This document shows, one piece after another, positions 8,493 through 20,900 of a stretch of DNA of 31,356 bases. The notes under the pieces were generated by a model, which worked only from the letters and a program-made list of their open reading frames with translations, ran no database searches and was not told the origin of the DNA. This stretch comes from Fonticula-like sp. SCN 57-25 (lineage: Eukaryota; Nucleariida; Rotosphaerida). The position numbers and the translations under genes were made by a program. Numbering within the stretch: position 1 is the first letter of the stretch; each line of letters starts with the position of its first letter. The stretch covers positions 1-31,356 of the forward strand of contig MEDX01000062.1 in the NCBI GenBank assembly GCA_001724245.1, read 5' to 3'.

Positions 8493-10696
8493 TTACTTGC
8501 CGCGAATAAAGGGATGACGGAGAGCCTGTTCTGCGGTCAAGCGCTTGGCGGGATTCAGGTGGAGGCACTGGTCCAAAAAGTCCACGAAACGACGGAGGGA
8601 AAGCACCTCGTCTTCCGCAAGGCCGCTAAGGTTGCCGAGCAGCATCGTCTTTAGGTCTCTTGTCGGCGTCGCGGTGAATGTCAAATGGCGCACGACCGTC
8701 TACGGCGGGCGTTAATTCCAAGCAACCAAACGCACCAGCGCGCACCTTTTGGGTCGTCTTGTCGTCCTCGACCGAGATAAATCGGAACGTATCGTCAAAG
8801 AAGCGCGTCCCAAACTGGCTCTTGCGGATCTGCTTGTGCGGCATCATCCCCTTCACCTCCATCATGAGGCGCAGCATCTGGTTATTGGTCTTGCCGGGGA
8901 AGAGAATCTTGCCGGTGTAGAGCTCAAAGAGTGTGCACGCAACGGACCAAACGTCAATGGCCGAGTCGTACGGAAGCCCCAGGATGATCTCTGGCGCGCG
9001 GTAGAAGCGACTGACCAGGTACGGCGTAATGTCGCACTCGTCCGAAAAGGAGGCAGAGCCGAGATCGCACAGCTTGATGAGCGTCTTGCGGTCGTTGATC
9101 AGGATATTGTCGGGCTTGATATCGGCGTGAAGCACGTTACACTGCGCAAGCAGCGAAAGCGACAGAAAGAGGTGCTGCGCAAAGACGCGCACGGCGCGAA
9201 GGTTGAGGCCCACATTGCGGCCCACCGTGCGAACGAGCTCGCGAAGATTCATGTGAAGCGACTCGAACACAAGGCAGAGGTGGCCGCGATGCTCAAAGGT
9301 CGCGACAAGCCGTACCAGGTGCTTCTTGTCCGACGGGTCCGCGTCATTAAGCTTGCGCAATATCTGAAGCTCCTTCTGGCCCGCCTTGTACATCGTCTCA
9401 TTGCTGCGAATCACCTTGATCGCCACCTCGCGACCCGCATTGTCCGATATATCCAGCGCCTTGACGACCGAGCTAAACACGCCGCTCCCGACGTACGTCG
9501 TGATGCGGAAGCGACCGTCGAGAACCTCGCCGACCTTGGTCTCTAGCAAGTGAAGCGCACGTTAGACAACAAATAGCTAAAGTCCAATCCGTACTGTAGT
9601 ATCCCTCCTCGTCGTCCCAGTTGTCCTTGAGGTTCAGGTTCTCCTTTGTTGGGGCGCGTGTGGCGGACGCGGCCACCTCGGCGGCAACGTTCGGGCGGGA
9701 CAGGCCGAGAACATTAGCCGGCATGGCAGACGGCGGCGCAAACATATCGTCGTCGTCGTCAATGGGCTTCTTTGGCTTCCAGTAAACCGCGGGGGCGGCC
9801 GGCGCGGCCGGCGCAGCAGCTGGAGCGGGCGCTGCTTGTTCCGTAGTGACAGCGGCTGTGCGCGCGGGAAAGGCGCGGTCCCGTCGTTCGTCCGTGTCGT
9901 CAATTTCGTCCACCGCGGCCGAGTCTGTGCCCACTGAAGCCGCGCGAGCTGCAAAGAGGTTTGCGGCGTCGCTGCCCTCCATGTTGAGCTCGACCACGTC
10001 GTCGGGGGCCGCGGTCGGCGTGGCAACGTCACCCGTGTCACTATCCTCGCTGTCCGTGGCTGCCGCCGCCACGGGTGAATCGGTTGACCGGAGAGACGCA
10101 AGCCGCGCGTTCACCGGGGGGCCGGCGGCCGCAGCGAGAGCCTGCGTGCGCATCCGGATAAGCTCTTGGGTTCGCTGCTCTTCGATCTCCTTCGCCCGCA
10201 GCTCCGCCTCGATCTTGCGCGCAAACTCAAGGTCGTCCTCTTCCTCCTTGTTGTCATCCACGGCAAAGGAAACGCGTGGCGGAGAGCGGTCACGGCGCCG
10301 GTGGCTGTCGTCATCCCGCCGCCGATGTCCCTCGCCCCGACTGTCACTGCGCTGCCGCTCTCGGCTGCGGCTTGAGCGGTCGCGACTGAGGCTCCGCCGC
10401 TCGCGGCTACGACTCCGCCGCCTTGTGCGACTGTCCCTCCGCGACCGCTCGCGACTGTCGCTCTGGCGGTCCCTGCCCGAACGCTCGCGGCTTCGGCTCC
10501 GATGCCTTTTGCTGACACCGCCGCGATCGCGGCTCCTGCTGCGGCTGCGACTACGGCTGTCTCGCCTGCGACGCCTTTCCGGTGAGCGCGACCGCTCGCG
10601 AGTCATACCATGCTCGGTTCCAGAATGGTTGCGCACGGTCCCGCGGCTGACCGCGCCATCCTGAAGCTCGCCCGCCTCCAGCTCACCGTCCTCCAT
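8493..10696 (-). CDS. prp4: Serine/threonine-protein kinase PRP4 homologue (spliceosome kinase, PRPF4B)
   Basis: Family role: CMGC/DYRK-related kinase that phosphorylates tri-snRNP and SR-type factors for spliceosome activation. Three exons: 10696-9595, 9542-8746, 8699-8493; 701 aa. Residues 1 to about 365 are an RS/RD-rich N-terminus (ERSRSPERRRRRDSRSRSRS), then an acidic and Ala-rich linker. The join GYY/KTKVGEVLDGRF matches the conserved entry to the PRP4 kinase domain. Motifs are GSGVFSSVV, VAIKVI, HADIKPDNIL (HAD as usual in PRP4), TPYLVSRFYRAPE, DVWSVACTLFELYTGKILFPGKTNNQML and a C-terminal NPAKRLTAEQALRHPF. The Mg-binding DFG triplet reads DLG. The ATG at 10696 (MEDGELEAGELQ) is the only good start. 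Divergent from NOT4, 147 bp apart. Confidence 0.93.
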
Positions 10697-10843
10697 TTCC
10701 AGGCGGAGCACAGCGTGCAAACTGGATTGATGTTTGCAAGTCGCGCAAACCTAATCCAGTTTGCAGGTCACACGTCAATTCCTTTGGCCCCATCTGCCGC
10801 GTGAGGCTACCGAGACCACCGCACCTGCAGGGTGGCCGCACGC
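10697..10843. promoter_or_regulatory. PRP4/NOT4 divergent promoter with nested inverted repeats
   Basis: A perfect 13-bp inverted repeat, TGCAAACTGGATT at 10716-10728 and AATCCAGTTTGCA at 10753-10765, encloses a second pair, GTTTGC 10732-10737 and GCAAAC 10745-10750. In all there are four TGCAAAC-type units in alternating orientation, one with a mismatch. A related element lies upstream of MOT1 (21214-21233). Dense symmetric sites between two start codons 147 bp apart suggest a shared operator; the factor is unknown. Confidence 0.6.
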
Positions 10844-13800
10844 ATGACGCTAACGGAGGTAGACATGGACGAAATTACAGAGTGTCCGCTCTGCTCAAAT
10901 GAGCCTGACCTGCAGGACCGTCATTTTAGGCCGTGCACGTGTCCGTACTGGGTACGCCATCATGCCCTTTTTGACCACGCGGGATCCGCTCACCCGCTCC
11001 CGCCAAACCCAGATTTGCATGTTTTGTTATGACCGCATCTGCAAAGGATCAAGGCCAGTATGCCCCAATTGCCAGCAGCCCTACACGGACGACACGCGTA
11101 CAATGACCAAGCCGACGGCCGAAGAGTACGTTACTTTTTTCCCGCCCGTTCCGCCAAGAGAAAGGGCGCTCACCACCCGCGCACCAGGATTGAGGCCGAC
11201 AAGCGGAGGAGGAAGGAGAAGAAGACGGCCAATAAATTGTCTAATAGTAACAAGACGCGCAAGCCGAGTGACAAGCTGCGGATCGTGGAGCGGACAATCG
11301 TCCATGTGACGCCAATCCCTGATCGCCTGGACGACAAGGTACGGCGCGCGCGCCGGTGCGCTTGGAAAGCTAAGCACGCGCTCCTAGTCTTTGCACCTAA
11401 TGCTATCAAGATACGGCAAAATTACTCGTCTTAATCGTCCCAAGGGTAAATCGACGTCCGTTCTTGTCACCTATTCTCGACCGGAGGAAGCCCGCAACGC
11501 CATTTTGCAACTAGACGAGCGAACGCTCGGCGACAGCATGGTTCGGTGCGTACAATAACCCGATTTCCTCGTTTTTCTTTATGCTGTGGGACTAACCGCG
11601 CCCGTGCGTTTAGTGCAATGTATGGCTTGAGTCGGTACTGCGCTGCGTTCATCGCGGACACTGCGTGCAACAATCAGCACTGCGGCTTCCGTCACGAGCA
11701 GGCATCCGACGACATTGTGTTCACGGAAGACGAGGTCAAGGAAGGAAAGCACTTTGATCAGTTTGGCACGTCGGCCGTACGGCGCGAGCACGAGGCGTCC
11801 TTGCAGCAGGCGGCGGAGCGCGTTCGTCCGCAGCAGGATCACTCGAGCGCGCCCGAGACGCACGGGCACCACCACGCCCACGCGGCACCGCCTTCGTCCG
11901 CCGCTTCTGGTGTTGGGTCAATGTCGGCCGCCTCACGGGAGGCCGACGCCCCGGTGCCTGATTCATGGGAGCAGCACGACGCGACCGAGGACGAGCAGCG
12001 CGCATCGGGCGCCCGGCCAATTCGCCGCGTACGAACCGCTCTTTTCCCCCATTCCTCCTGTTTTTCCCGTGCTTACATTGGCGATCGTTCAGCCCCCAGG
12101 GTACGAGTCGGCGGCGTTCGAGTCGAGCTCGCCGCTTCCGCAGGCGTTCCTCGAGTCGTACGATTATGACAACACGCACGACATCAATCAGGCGCTGTTT
12201 GAGGATAGCACGCCAGTCGAACTGCCCACGTCAATTGAACGCGAGCCGCTCGACACGCGCTACAGCGACCTGAACGGCGACCTGGACGAAGTGGTTCAGC
12301 TGATGCTCGACCCGCACAGCAGCGCCCCGCCGACCAACCGCTCCTTGGGTGGATCCCGCCTTCTTTCTAATTCGTTCCAGCCACCAGCACAGAGTCCAGG
12401 TACGATTTTTTTCGTTGCGCCTTTTTATGCTGAACGCAGGTACAGCGGCCATAATGCAATCTGCAGTTGACAAGTTGCTGGCGGGTAATGACCAGGACGC
12501 GGTTGCGGAAATCGAAATGTCAGACGTGCACCCGCAGCACATTGCAATCACCCTTGACCGTACGCGCTTAATTCTCGCGTCTGTGATTCTCATTCGTATC
12601 TCTCAGGGACGCGCTGCAATCTCCTCCACTATGCAATTCTCACTGATAATGCGTTCCTTGCGCGGTACTCGCTGGACAAGGACCTTGATCCGAACATGCC
12701 CGACTCTGCAGGGTTCCCCAGTCTGCATCTCTGTGTTCTCAAGGCCCGCCGCGACCTGCTCCAGCTTCTCCTCGAGCAGCCCAAAATCGACATTAATAGC
12801 CGCTGCAGCGACAAGGGCCAGACGCCGCTGCACCTCGCCATCCGCCAGGGCAACTTTGAAATGGTGAGCATGCTGCTTGAGGCGGATGCGTCGCTCCTCG
12901 AGTGCGACGACCGCGGCTTGTCGCCCCTCCAGGTCGCGCGCGAGCTCTACCAGAATAACCCGGCCGATCAGGTGCGCGAAATGGTCGCGCAGCTCCAGCA
13001 GGTCGCAGAAAGCCTCCCAGGCGGCGGTGACCACAGCGGGGCGTCGGCGTCGGGCGACTATGAGCCCACCGCCGTGCCGTCGCGCACGTCTCTCTGGGCC
13101 GACGACTCGTTCGTGGTCCCGCTCGCCTCCGACAGCAATGACTCTTCGCGGGCCGCCGCCGGCCACGACAACGACGACGCCGAGTCCACGCAGTCCACGT
13201 CCGTCTTTTCGCCAATCCTTACGCCGACGTCGCTTTATTTGCCAATGACGCCCGGCCCAGCAAGCAGCAGCACCGCCGCGGGACGCGGGCGCGGCTCCAC
13301 GTCGCCACCTTCGTCTGCCTCGTTCGGCATCGCCACCTCGCAGCCGCCGCCGCCGCAGACGACGGCAGCAGCGACGGCGCAGGCCGCAAGTATCGGCGCA
13401 GGCCGCGGCCGCGGTCGCGGCAAGACAGTGGCGGGCAATGTGGCGCCGGCAAACGTCGCCGCGCCGGCCGACGAATGGCTGCTGCTCTCGCAGGATGCGC
13501 TTCCAGATGCGGCCCGTACGACTGCCCCTTTTTTGTTATTAGTTTCTAAACAGTACTTGCAGGGTCAGGCATTCAGGCGTCGTCGCGCACCATGATCCAG
13601 TCAGTTGAGAACCCGATTACCGCGCCGAAAGTGCTTTGTACGTTTGCTTTCCTTTTTTTGCAGCGTGCTAATGTGGCGATAGACGCGATGCCGCTCAAGC
13701 CAGCGGACCTCGCCAAGCTTACGGAAGATGTACGCACATTCATTTTTTATAATTTTGCTCATCGTGTGCCCCTTTAGGTAAAGAAATCCGATTATCCGAA

Positions 13801-14800
13801 AGAGTTTGACAAGTTCCGGACATTTGCGCTGTTTTCTCTCTACATCACTGACCGTGGGAGCGTCGAGCGTCTTTGGGAGGCTGTGACGGGCACGAGTTGC
13901 CCGACACTTGCTTCGTCCGACGCGCCGCCGCGGCCCGTTCCGCTTGGTGTTGCTTCGCGGTCGCTCTCTTCCGGTGCGCTTGCCCGCCCGCCCGTCCCGA
14001 CGCCGATTGGGCGTCCGACGAGCACGGCAGCGGCAGCGTCGGCCGGCGCGCCCCAGGAGCCGCCCGCGTGGCTCGCTCCTCCCGCGGCGCCTGCGCCCTC
14101 GCGCGGCCCCTCGACGTGCAGCGTCTGCGGCAAGGTGTTTGTGCTCGCGTCGCTCATGGAAATGCACCGCAAGAAGCACGAGAATGATGCTGCGCGCGGT
14201 ACCAGCAATACGCCGATCCTGCCCACGCGGCCGAGCAAGACCGAGAAGAATGACAATAGCAAGGTCTTTGCGCGCGCAATGGAAATAATCGAAAAGCAAA
14301 AGGCCGTCCCCGAGGAGAAGGCGCAGTTTATTGCAATGGCCAAGCGCGTCATCCCGGGACCCGTGCGTACCCTACCATAAAAAGGTTCTTATTTGGCTGA
14401 CGTAACTCCAATTTTATAGATTCAGGATGCCGAATTTTACGAGGTTCTCCACATGACGTACCGGAAGCAAAAGGATCTAAAGTCGGAGCGGATGCGGCAG
14501 GGCGGCAGCGGGTCGTCGTCTTCGTCGGCCGTGCGGCGGACCGCGAGCAGCGGGTCGTCGGCGTCGTCGAGCTCGTCGGCGTCGGCGGCCGCGGCGGCCA
14601 GCAAGGACAGGCAGGGACACAAGCCGTCGGTGCTCACGCCCAGCGGACGTAGGTACTGCTATTTCTACCAGCTCGGGAGCTGCTCGGCCGCCGCGTGCAG
14701 CTTTGCCCACGAAAAGGACGCAAACTGTACGCCGCTTTACCTTTGTTTTCACTTCGCTAACGCTAGTCCCGCCGCAGTTGTCGTTGGCAAAAAGTATTAA
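10844..14800 (+). CDS. Not4-type RING E3 ligase fused in frame to ankyrin, C2H2 and CCCH domains
   Basis: Thirteen exons: 10844-10951, 11013-11125, 11188-11338, 11388-11545, 11614-12028, 12093-12399, 12440-12559, 12607-13515, 13563-13637, 13683-13729, 13778-14362, 14420-14726, 14778-14800; 3318 nt, 1105 aa, open throughout. Residues about 10-60 are the C4C4 RING (ECPLC, FRPCTCPYWICMFC, CPNCQQPY) of Not4, the CCR4-NOT ubiquitin ligase for mRNA and translation quality control. Next come a basic helical linker, an RRM (LVTYSRPEEARNAI) and the Not4 CCCH finger (C-x8-C-x4-C-x3-H) near 185-204. After a low-complexity part, ankyrin repeats span about 458-570 (KGQTPLHLAIRQGNFEMV), then Ala/Gly/Arg-rich sequence, a C2H2 finger (CSVCGKVF..HRKKH, about 915-933) and a C-terminal CCCH (about 1076-1094). 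The fusion is a model from splice logic; see the separate entry for the second half. The acceptor of exon 12 could be 14426 instead of 14420. Confidence 0.72.
12454..14800 (+). other. C-terminal half of the Not4 fusion, or a separate ankyrin/zinc-finger gene
   Basis: If this half is its own gene, the first Met is at 12454 (MQSAVDKLLAG), leaving no promoter space after Not4. The intron 12400-12439 just before it has a donor of the local type (gtacga), a branch-like TGCTGAAC and a CAG acceptor. Unspliced, the Not4-side frame would stop at 12468-12470. The content is three ankyrin-type repeats (LLHYAILTDN, FPSLHLCVLKARRDLLQLLL, QTPLHLAIRQ), an RGRGRG patch, an uncharacterised segment (ITAPKVLYAMPLKPADLAKL), a C2H2 finger and a CCCH finger. 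Two zinc fingers plus an RG patch suggest RNA binding; this is inference. Confidence 0.55.
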
Positions 14801-14963
14801 TTGCACAGCAGCAAGCATCATTCTAGCAGGTTGCTCTAGTTATTTTTTGGTTGTTTCACTTTTTATCTCGTTCCCTTTTATTTCCTACCAACAACGAAGA
14901 AACATAAAAATAATGCATATTTATTATCGAAAAGTGTACAGAAAAGGGGCGTTACGTTACAAA
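14801..14963. other. Convergent 3' spacer between the Not4 fusion and Mot1
   Basis: 163 bp, AT-rich. TTTATT at 14920-14925 reads AATAAA on the minus strand, about 40 nt beyond the Mot1 stop, and is a good poly(A) signal candidate. No exact signal is apparent for the plus-strand gene. Confidence 0.4.
14920..14925 (-). terminator. Candidate poly(A) signal of Mot1
   Basis: AATAAA on the minus strand, 39 nt past the stop codon at 14964, inside an AT-rich 3' spacer. Position and exact hexamer are the only support. Confidence 0.45.
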
Positions 14964-17900
14964 TCACTCCTTGCCTCGGCCGATTGACTTTAGGAACGAG
15001 TCGAGCTCGTACTCTTCCGCGTACTGGTCCTCGTTCCAGAGTGCCTCGAGGTTGCTGAGGACTCCTCTGGCGGCGGCGGGCACCGCAGCGTCCCCAGCGG
15101 CTGCCTCGGCTTCGTCCTGCGCGCCCGCGGCTGCCACCTTGACCTCGTCGGCGGCGTTTGCGCTGGACAGTTCAAACAGGTCGAGCAGCTGCTCGGTGCT
15201 CATCGACTGCAGCGACTTGTTGTCCGCGTTGACGATCGAGTTTGCAATCTTTAGCTTGAATGTCTGCAGGCCCATGATCTTTTCCTCGAGCGTCCCCTTT
15301 GTGATGAGTCTGTAGACGTTGACAACGCTCTTTTGCCCGATGCGGTGCGCGCGGTCCATCGCCTGCACGTCCTTTTGCGGGTTCCAGTCGTGCTCCATAA
15401 AGATGACAGTGTCAGCGCCCGTGAGGTTCAGACCCACGCCACCCACCTGCGTCGTCAGCAGCAACAGGTCCACAGAAGGGTCCTCATTGAACTTGTTCAC
15501 GACAGACTGCCGCTGGTGGTGCGCCACCGTGCCGTCCAGGCGGAGCCACGCCACGCTGCTACCCATCGGCTTGAGAAGGTCGCGCTCGATAATGTCAATC
15601 ATCCCCTTGAACTGGCAAAAGATGAGTGCGCGGTGCCGCCCGACGACGCCCTGAATGTCGGCCGCCGTCATGTGCGACGACGACGACGACGAGCCGTGGT
15701 GGTCGGCGTCGGCGTCGCTGCCGATGCCGCACTGCTGCAGGAGGTCCTTGAGCGCGGCCATTTTGGTCGACATTTCGACGGATGCCGCTGCCGTCACATT
15801 GCCCGCGCCGAGCAGCTCTTTGCGCCGCGGATGCTCGGGCGTCAGCACAAGCAGCGGGTGGTCGCACACCTTGCGCAGGTACTGCAGCGCCTGGAAGACG
15901 TGCATCGCCTTGGACCGCTGCGCGGCCGCCTGCGTCTCGCCGCCAGCGCTGGCAACTGCGAGCTCCTCCTCCCCCAGCGGCTCTTCCTTGACCTTTGCGC
16001 CGACCTCTGGCTTTTGCTCGCGCGAAAATGACTCGTACAGGACGCGCTGCAGCGGCGTGAGCTCGCAGACGTAGTCCTGGATGATCTTTGGCGGCAGGTC
16101 GTGCAGGACGTCCGTCTTCATGCGACGCAGAATGAACGGGAGCACCTGCTTGTGCAGCGCCTCGAGCGCGAGCGCGCCGGCTTCCTGCTCCTTGGAGGAC
16201 GCCTTGGGGTCGCCCGACGCAAAGATCGGCTTGCCGTAGCGGTCATTGAACTGGCGCTGCGATCCAAGGAAGCCGGGCATCAAAAAGTCAAACAGCGCCC
16301 AGAGCTCAACCACATTGTTCTGGATCGGTGTGCCCGTCAGGATCAGGCGGTGCTCCGCCGTCAGAACCTTCACGGCTTGCGACGTCTTGGACTTTGCGTT
16401 CTTGATGATGTGGCCCTCGTCCAGGATGCAGTACAGGAACGGGATGCCCTTGAAGACGGCAACGTCATTGCGGAGAATGTCATACGACGCAATCACAACA
16501 TCAGACGTCCGCAGTCGGTCCACAAGCCTGTAAAGAATAAAAAGAAAAATTACGTCAGTTTCACGCGCGCGCCACAGTGATGACGTACCGCTTCCGCTCG
16601 TTGGGCTGGCCCGCGTAGACGACGGTCGAAAGCGTGCCGCCGGAAAAACGCTTAATTTCGTGCTCCCAGTGGCCTGTCACGGTCGTCGGGCAGACAACGA
16701 GCGACACTGGCCGCGACGACTGCTTCTCGTGGTGCGCGCTCGCTAGCATGCAGATCGACTGCAGCGTCTTGCCGAGACCCATATCTGCGCACGCCCATCA
16801 TATCAATAAACGCGTTTCCAAAGCCGTACACGTACCGTCGCAGAGAATGCCGTTCAGGTGGTACCGCCGCAGGAAAGCAAGCCAGTTGACGCCCTCCTGC
16901 TGGTACGCGCGCAGCTGCGCGTGGATGGTGACCGGGATGCGGTACGCCTGTGCCTTGCCCGCGTGCAAGAGCTGCTCAATAAACTCGCGGCTGTTTTCGC
17001 GGCGGCGCATGAGCGCGGCGTCCAGGCCCGGCGCCTCGAGCGAGCCCGCGTCCAGCGGCACAAGCTTGACCAGCTCGGCGAAACTGGCGGCGCAGACAAG
17101 CCGCACGTCCGTGTCCTGGTCGCTCATCCGCTCCATCGCAGGCACAAGCAAAAGCACCGCGTACGACAACACTGCCGACTCCATCTCGCGCAGGATATCT
17201 ACAGAAAATTAGACAAGAACAAATACGCGGTGGGCGAGACGTACGCAAAATGAGCTCAGCAGCACCGCGGCGGTGCACCACGCTGGCGGCGTCCGTGAGC
17301 GCCGCGACAATGTGATTGAGCGCCAGCGGCATGGCGTGCGCCGGGGCAATGCGGCAAAACACTGCCAATGTCTTGCACGCCTCGGTACGCAGCGCGCTGC
17401 AGGGGCAGCGGAGCGCGCGCACAAGCAGCGACGCAACAGGAACCATGTCATTCAGAAGAGACGGATGCAGCGCAGGAAGCAAGATGCGTGTCACGAGAAC
17501 GGCGCTCAGCGCGTCGCTCAACAAAGGCTGCTGGTTCTCAAACGACTGAGCGTCTGCGGCGGCTGTAAAAATATCAAAGTGAATACAACATATCAAAATA
17601 CAGCACGTACCGTCATCTGTGAGGCTGCGCTCGAGCGGCGTGCGGACAACGTCCCACAAGACGGGCAAATGCACAAACAACTGGTCGCCAAACTTGCTCG
17701 AGATGGCGGCGAGTGCATGGTCGGCACCGTTGCTCTGCCGCACGTCGGCAGTCTTGTCCTCCTTGTCGGCCACGTACGACAAAAGGCCGTGCTCGCCACC
17801 CGCGGCGTTTGCAAACGTCGTCCCGCAGATCATCTTGCAGGTGTTGCGTGCAATGCGGTCATTGGGCGACGGCGTGCGGTCGACGCACAGCAGCATGAGC

Positions 17901-20900
17901 GACGCGAGGGCCTCGCAGCTGCGCCGCTGGAACACGGCAAGAGTCTCGCTCTCGATGGAAGACATGAGCGGCTTGACGATTGTGTTGAAGCTGTCGGGCA
18001 GCTTGCCGAGCGCAAGCAGTGCCACGGCAGCAAGGCTGTTGACCGACCGGTGCAACTGGCGCGCCTGGTTCGCCCAGTAAACAATCGCCGCCGTGACGTT
18101 TTTCCGGCGCGCTTCCAAATCATTCAGCACCCATTGGCGCTCCTGAGCGGACTGACGCGGCGGAAGCAGCGACAATAGCTCGTCAAACGGCTCGCGGAGC
18201 TGTGAGGTACAATGGGTAAGATATTAATACATAAAAAAACAAGCGCACCAGTCCGTATGCAATGTCAACGGTAAAGGCGGCGCCTTCCGGCAGCTTTGGC
18301 TGCTTGTTGGCCGGCACGCCGTTCGATACAAACGAAGCGAGAAGCGCCGCGCACTCTGCCCTCAACCGCAGCAAAACGGGCTGCAAGTCGACAAAGGTGC
18401 CTACAATGCCGCCGTCCTGCACCTTGACAGCGTCCGAGAGCCGCTGCTGCAGAGATGCGCACAGCGGCTCGCAGACGGGCGACGCCCACTCGGCAATGAC
18501 AATGTACCCGACCTGCCGGTGGAACGCAACATCCGACTCGATGTCCTGCTGCAGCCAGCGGACAATCTGCTCCTGCTCCGCCTTGCCAATGTGCCTAAGG
18601 AGGTGCCCGTATGCCGTCGCGGCAGCCTCGCGATTCTGGTAGATAAGCTCGGGGGGCACCAGCGTAATATCGGACGCGCGGATAATGTCGTACAGCGCGC
18701 GGTCGGGCGCCGGCGCCGAACCTGGAGTGGGGCGACTCGGTGCATCCGCCACAATCGCCGACGTCACCCTTCGACGCTTGGCGGCCGGCTTTGGCGGCGA
18801 CTCGGCTTCCTCCTTTGACGCCGCGCTGCCGCTGCTGTCCTCCTTTGAGTGGCGCGCAATGTGAAACAGCGACGCGTCAAAGAGGTGCCCGATGGGTGTC
18901 CGCAGCGTGCCGTGCCACGCAATGAGCATGTTTAGCGTGTCGCTAGCGTACACCTCTGCCGGTACGCGCTCGATAACAGACTCCCACAGCGCGGTCGACG
19001 CGCGATGCACCTCTGGGTTCTCCTCAAGCAAGAGGTTCTGAAAGATGAGCCGAAGGAAAACGGGCGCCAGAGAGTGCAGCCACGCGTGGTTGTCATACGA
19101 CTCGAGCAGCCGCTTCATCATCTGCAGTACGGCACGGCGCACGCTGTGCACGGGGTGGCGAAAGAACGGGAACAGGTGCTCCACGAGCGAGCAGAGCGCC
19201 GGTGGGCCCGATTCGGCGCCGACAGGGGCGGCCGCGAGCGCGCTGTGCACGCTGGGGTACCCGAGCAGCGCCGCGACAAGGTCAATGACTGAAGCGGTCG
19301 ACGCTGTGAGGTCGTCGAGCTTGAGAAGAGCCTCGTCAAGCACGCGCAGCAGCTGGTGCACGACGGTCGGTGGCATCCGAACGAGACCATCAACAACGGG
19401 CAGGAGAGCGCTCGCCGCCGTTGCGCGGACGTCGTCGTCCGCGTCGGGAATCCCCTTGAGCAGCACGGGGTACGATGACTGGAGCATCTGGTCCATGAGG
19501 TCCGTGCGCACGGCGGCAATGTAGCGCAAGCCAAGGTAGCCGCCGTGGCGAATCTCCCACAAGTTGTTGTGCGCAAGCTTAATCAGGGCCGCCTGTACGC
19601 GCCCAACCGCCCGCTCGGACATGTACCCGAGAAGCACGCCAAGCGCCTGGGCGCACGTCTCGCGCACGGGCGTCACGACCTGATCGGCAACAAAGTCGCT
19701 AAACCGGTCCAGCGCAAACACGCAAATAAGCCGAATGGCCGCGTCTTCAAGCCAGCGCTCGTGCTCAACGGCATTCGCTTCAGCGTCCAGATCAACTACC
19801 AGGAAGGGATCAGCAAGGAGAAATTAACAGAAAGGAAAGCGTACCGCGCATGCCGGCGGTGGCGCCATGCGACTTTAAAACTTCGCGAAGGCCGACACCT
19901 GCGCCATGCCGAATCTGCCAGACGGGGCTGTTATGGTGTTAGTCACGAAACCCGACGGGCAGCAAACGAGGCGCACTCAAAGAGATCGTGGCAGAGCATC
20001 TCGCAGAACGCGGCAAACGGCCACTCGTCGCTTTGCTCCAGTAGCAACTGTAGAACGCATTAACACGGCGCAAATACGAAATGATGCGTGCGCACCTTGA
20101 CTTGCTTCTTCGACTCGACCACGATGGCGTCCGAGTTTGGCTGCTCGGTGATGAGCGTGCTCGAGCTGGACTCGGCGTCCGCTCCGGCATCGACCCCCGT
20201 GCTCCTTGTACGCGATAAGAGGCGGTCGGTCGGTACGGCTTTGACGGCGCTCTTGGTGCGAGCAAGACGCTTGAGGCGGTTCCGCTCGCGGGCGCTCAGA
20301 TTGCTTGTATTGTTAATTTCGTCGGCCACCATCGCCGCCCGCTTCACTTTCTCCTCATCTTCCCGCGCGTGCTTGGGCGCAGCCGACGACGCTGCCGTCA
20401 AATCGTCATCCTTGACGAGGTCGTCCGCTGAAAAAGGGCATTAGCAGATGGCAAGGGATAGGAGGGACGGGCGCACCAGAAATGCCGCCGGCTTGGCCAT
20501 TAAAGTCGGCAAACAGGTCGAGACCGAGAAGACGCTGCTTCTGTATAGCCAATTTCTCGCGCGCAGTCATTTCAGACCAGTCAATGTCGTATTCCTGTAC
20601 ATTAGCGGTAGCCATGTTAGCCCGGATGCAGCATCGCGCTGCGTGTGCGTACACGACCCGATGAGCTCAGCAGCGGCGCTCCGTGCGAAAGGACGCGTTC
20701 AAAGTCAAAATTGTCGAATGAGAGGCGTGTCAAGTGCAGATCCGCAAGATCGTCTGCCGTCTTTTCGGCCGGCGCGGGAGCTCCTTCGGGAAGACTAGGG
20801 CGCCACTCGCCGCTATTGCGCGCGATGGCGTCGATGGCTTGCCCCGCGGCGACGCGCGTGTCCCACGAACGACTGCGCAGGTGCACATGGACCTGCACAG

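Noticed and set aside
8749-9546. Plus-strand frame of 265 aa
   Set aside because: Complement of the Prp4 kinase domain, whose motifs are unambiguous on the minus strand.
9846-10664. Long plus-strand open frame (272 aa) rich in Ser/Arg/Leu
   Set aside because: It is the antisense of the RS-rich Prp4 N-terminus; GC-rich RS codons keep both strands open. No domain and no splice logic.
11614-12169. Not4 ending at 12169 without splicing the 12029-12092 intron
   Set aside because: That reading crosses a standard local intron (gtacga donor, pyrimidine-rich middle, TTCAG acceptor) and ends in nonsense-like sequence; splicing keeps an acidic, well-composed frame.
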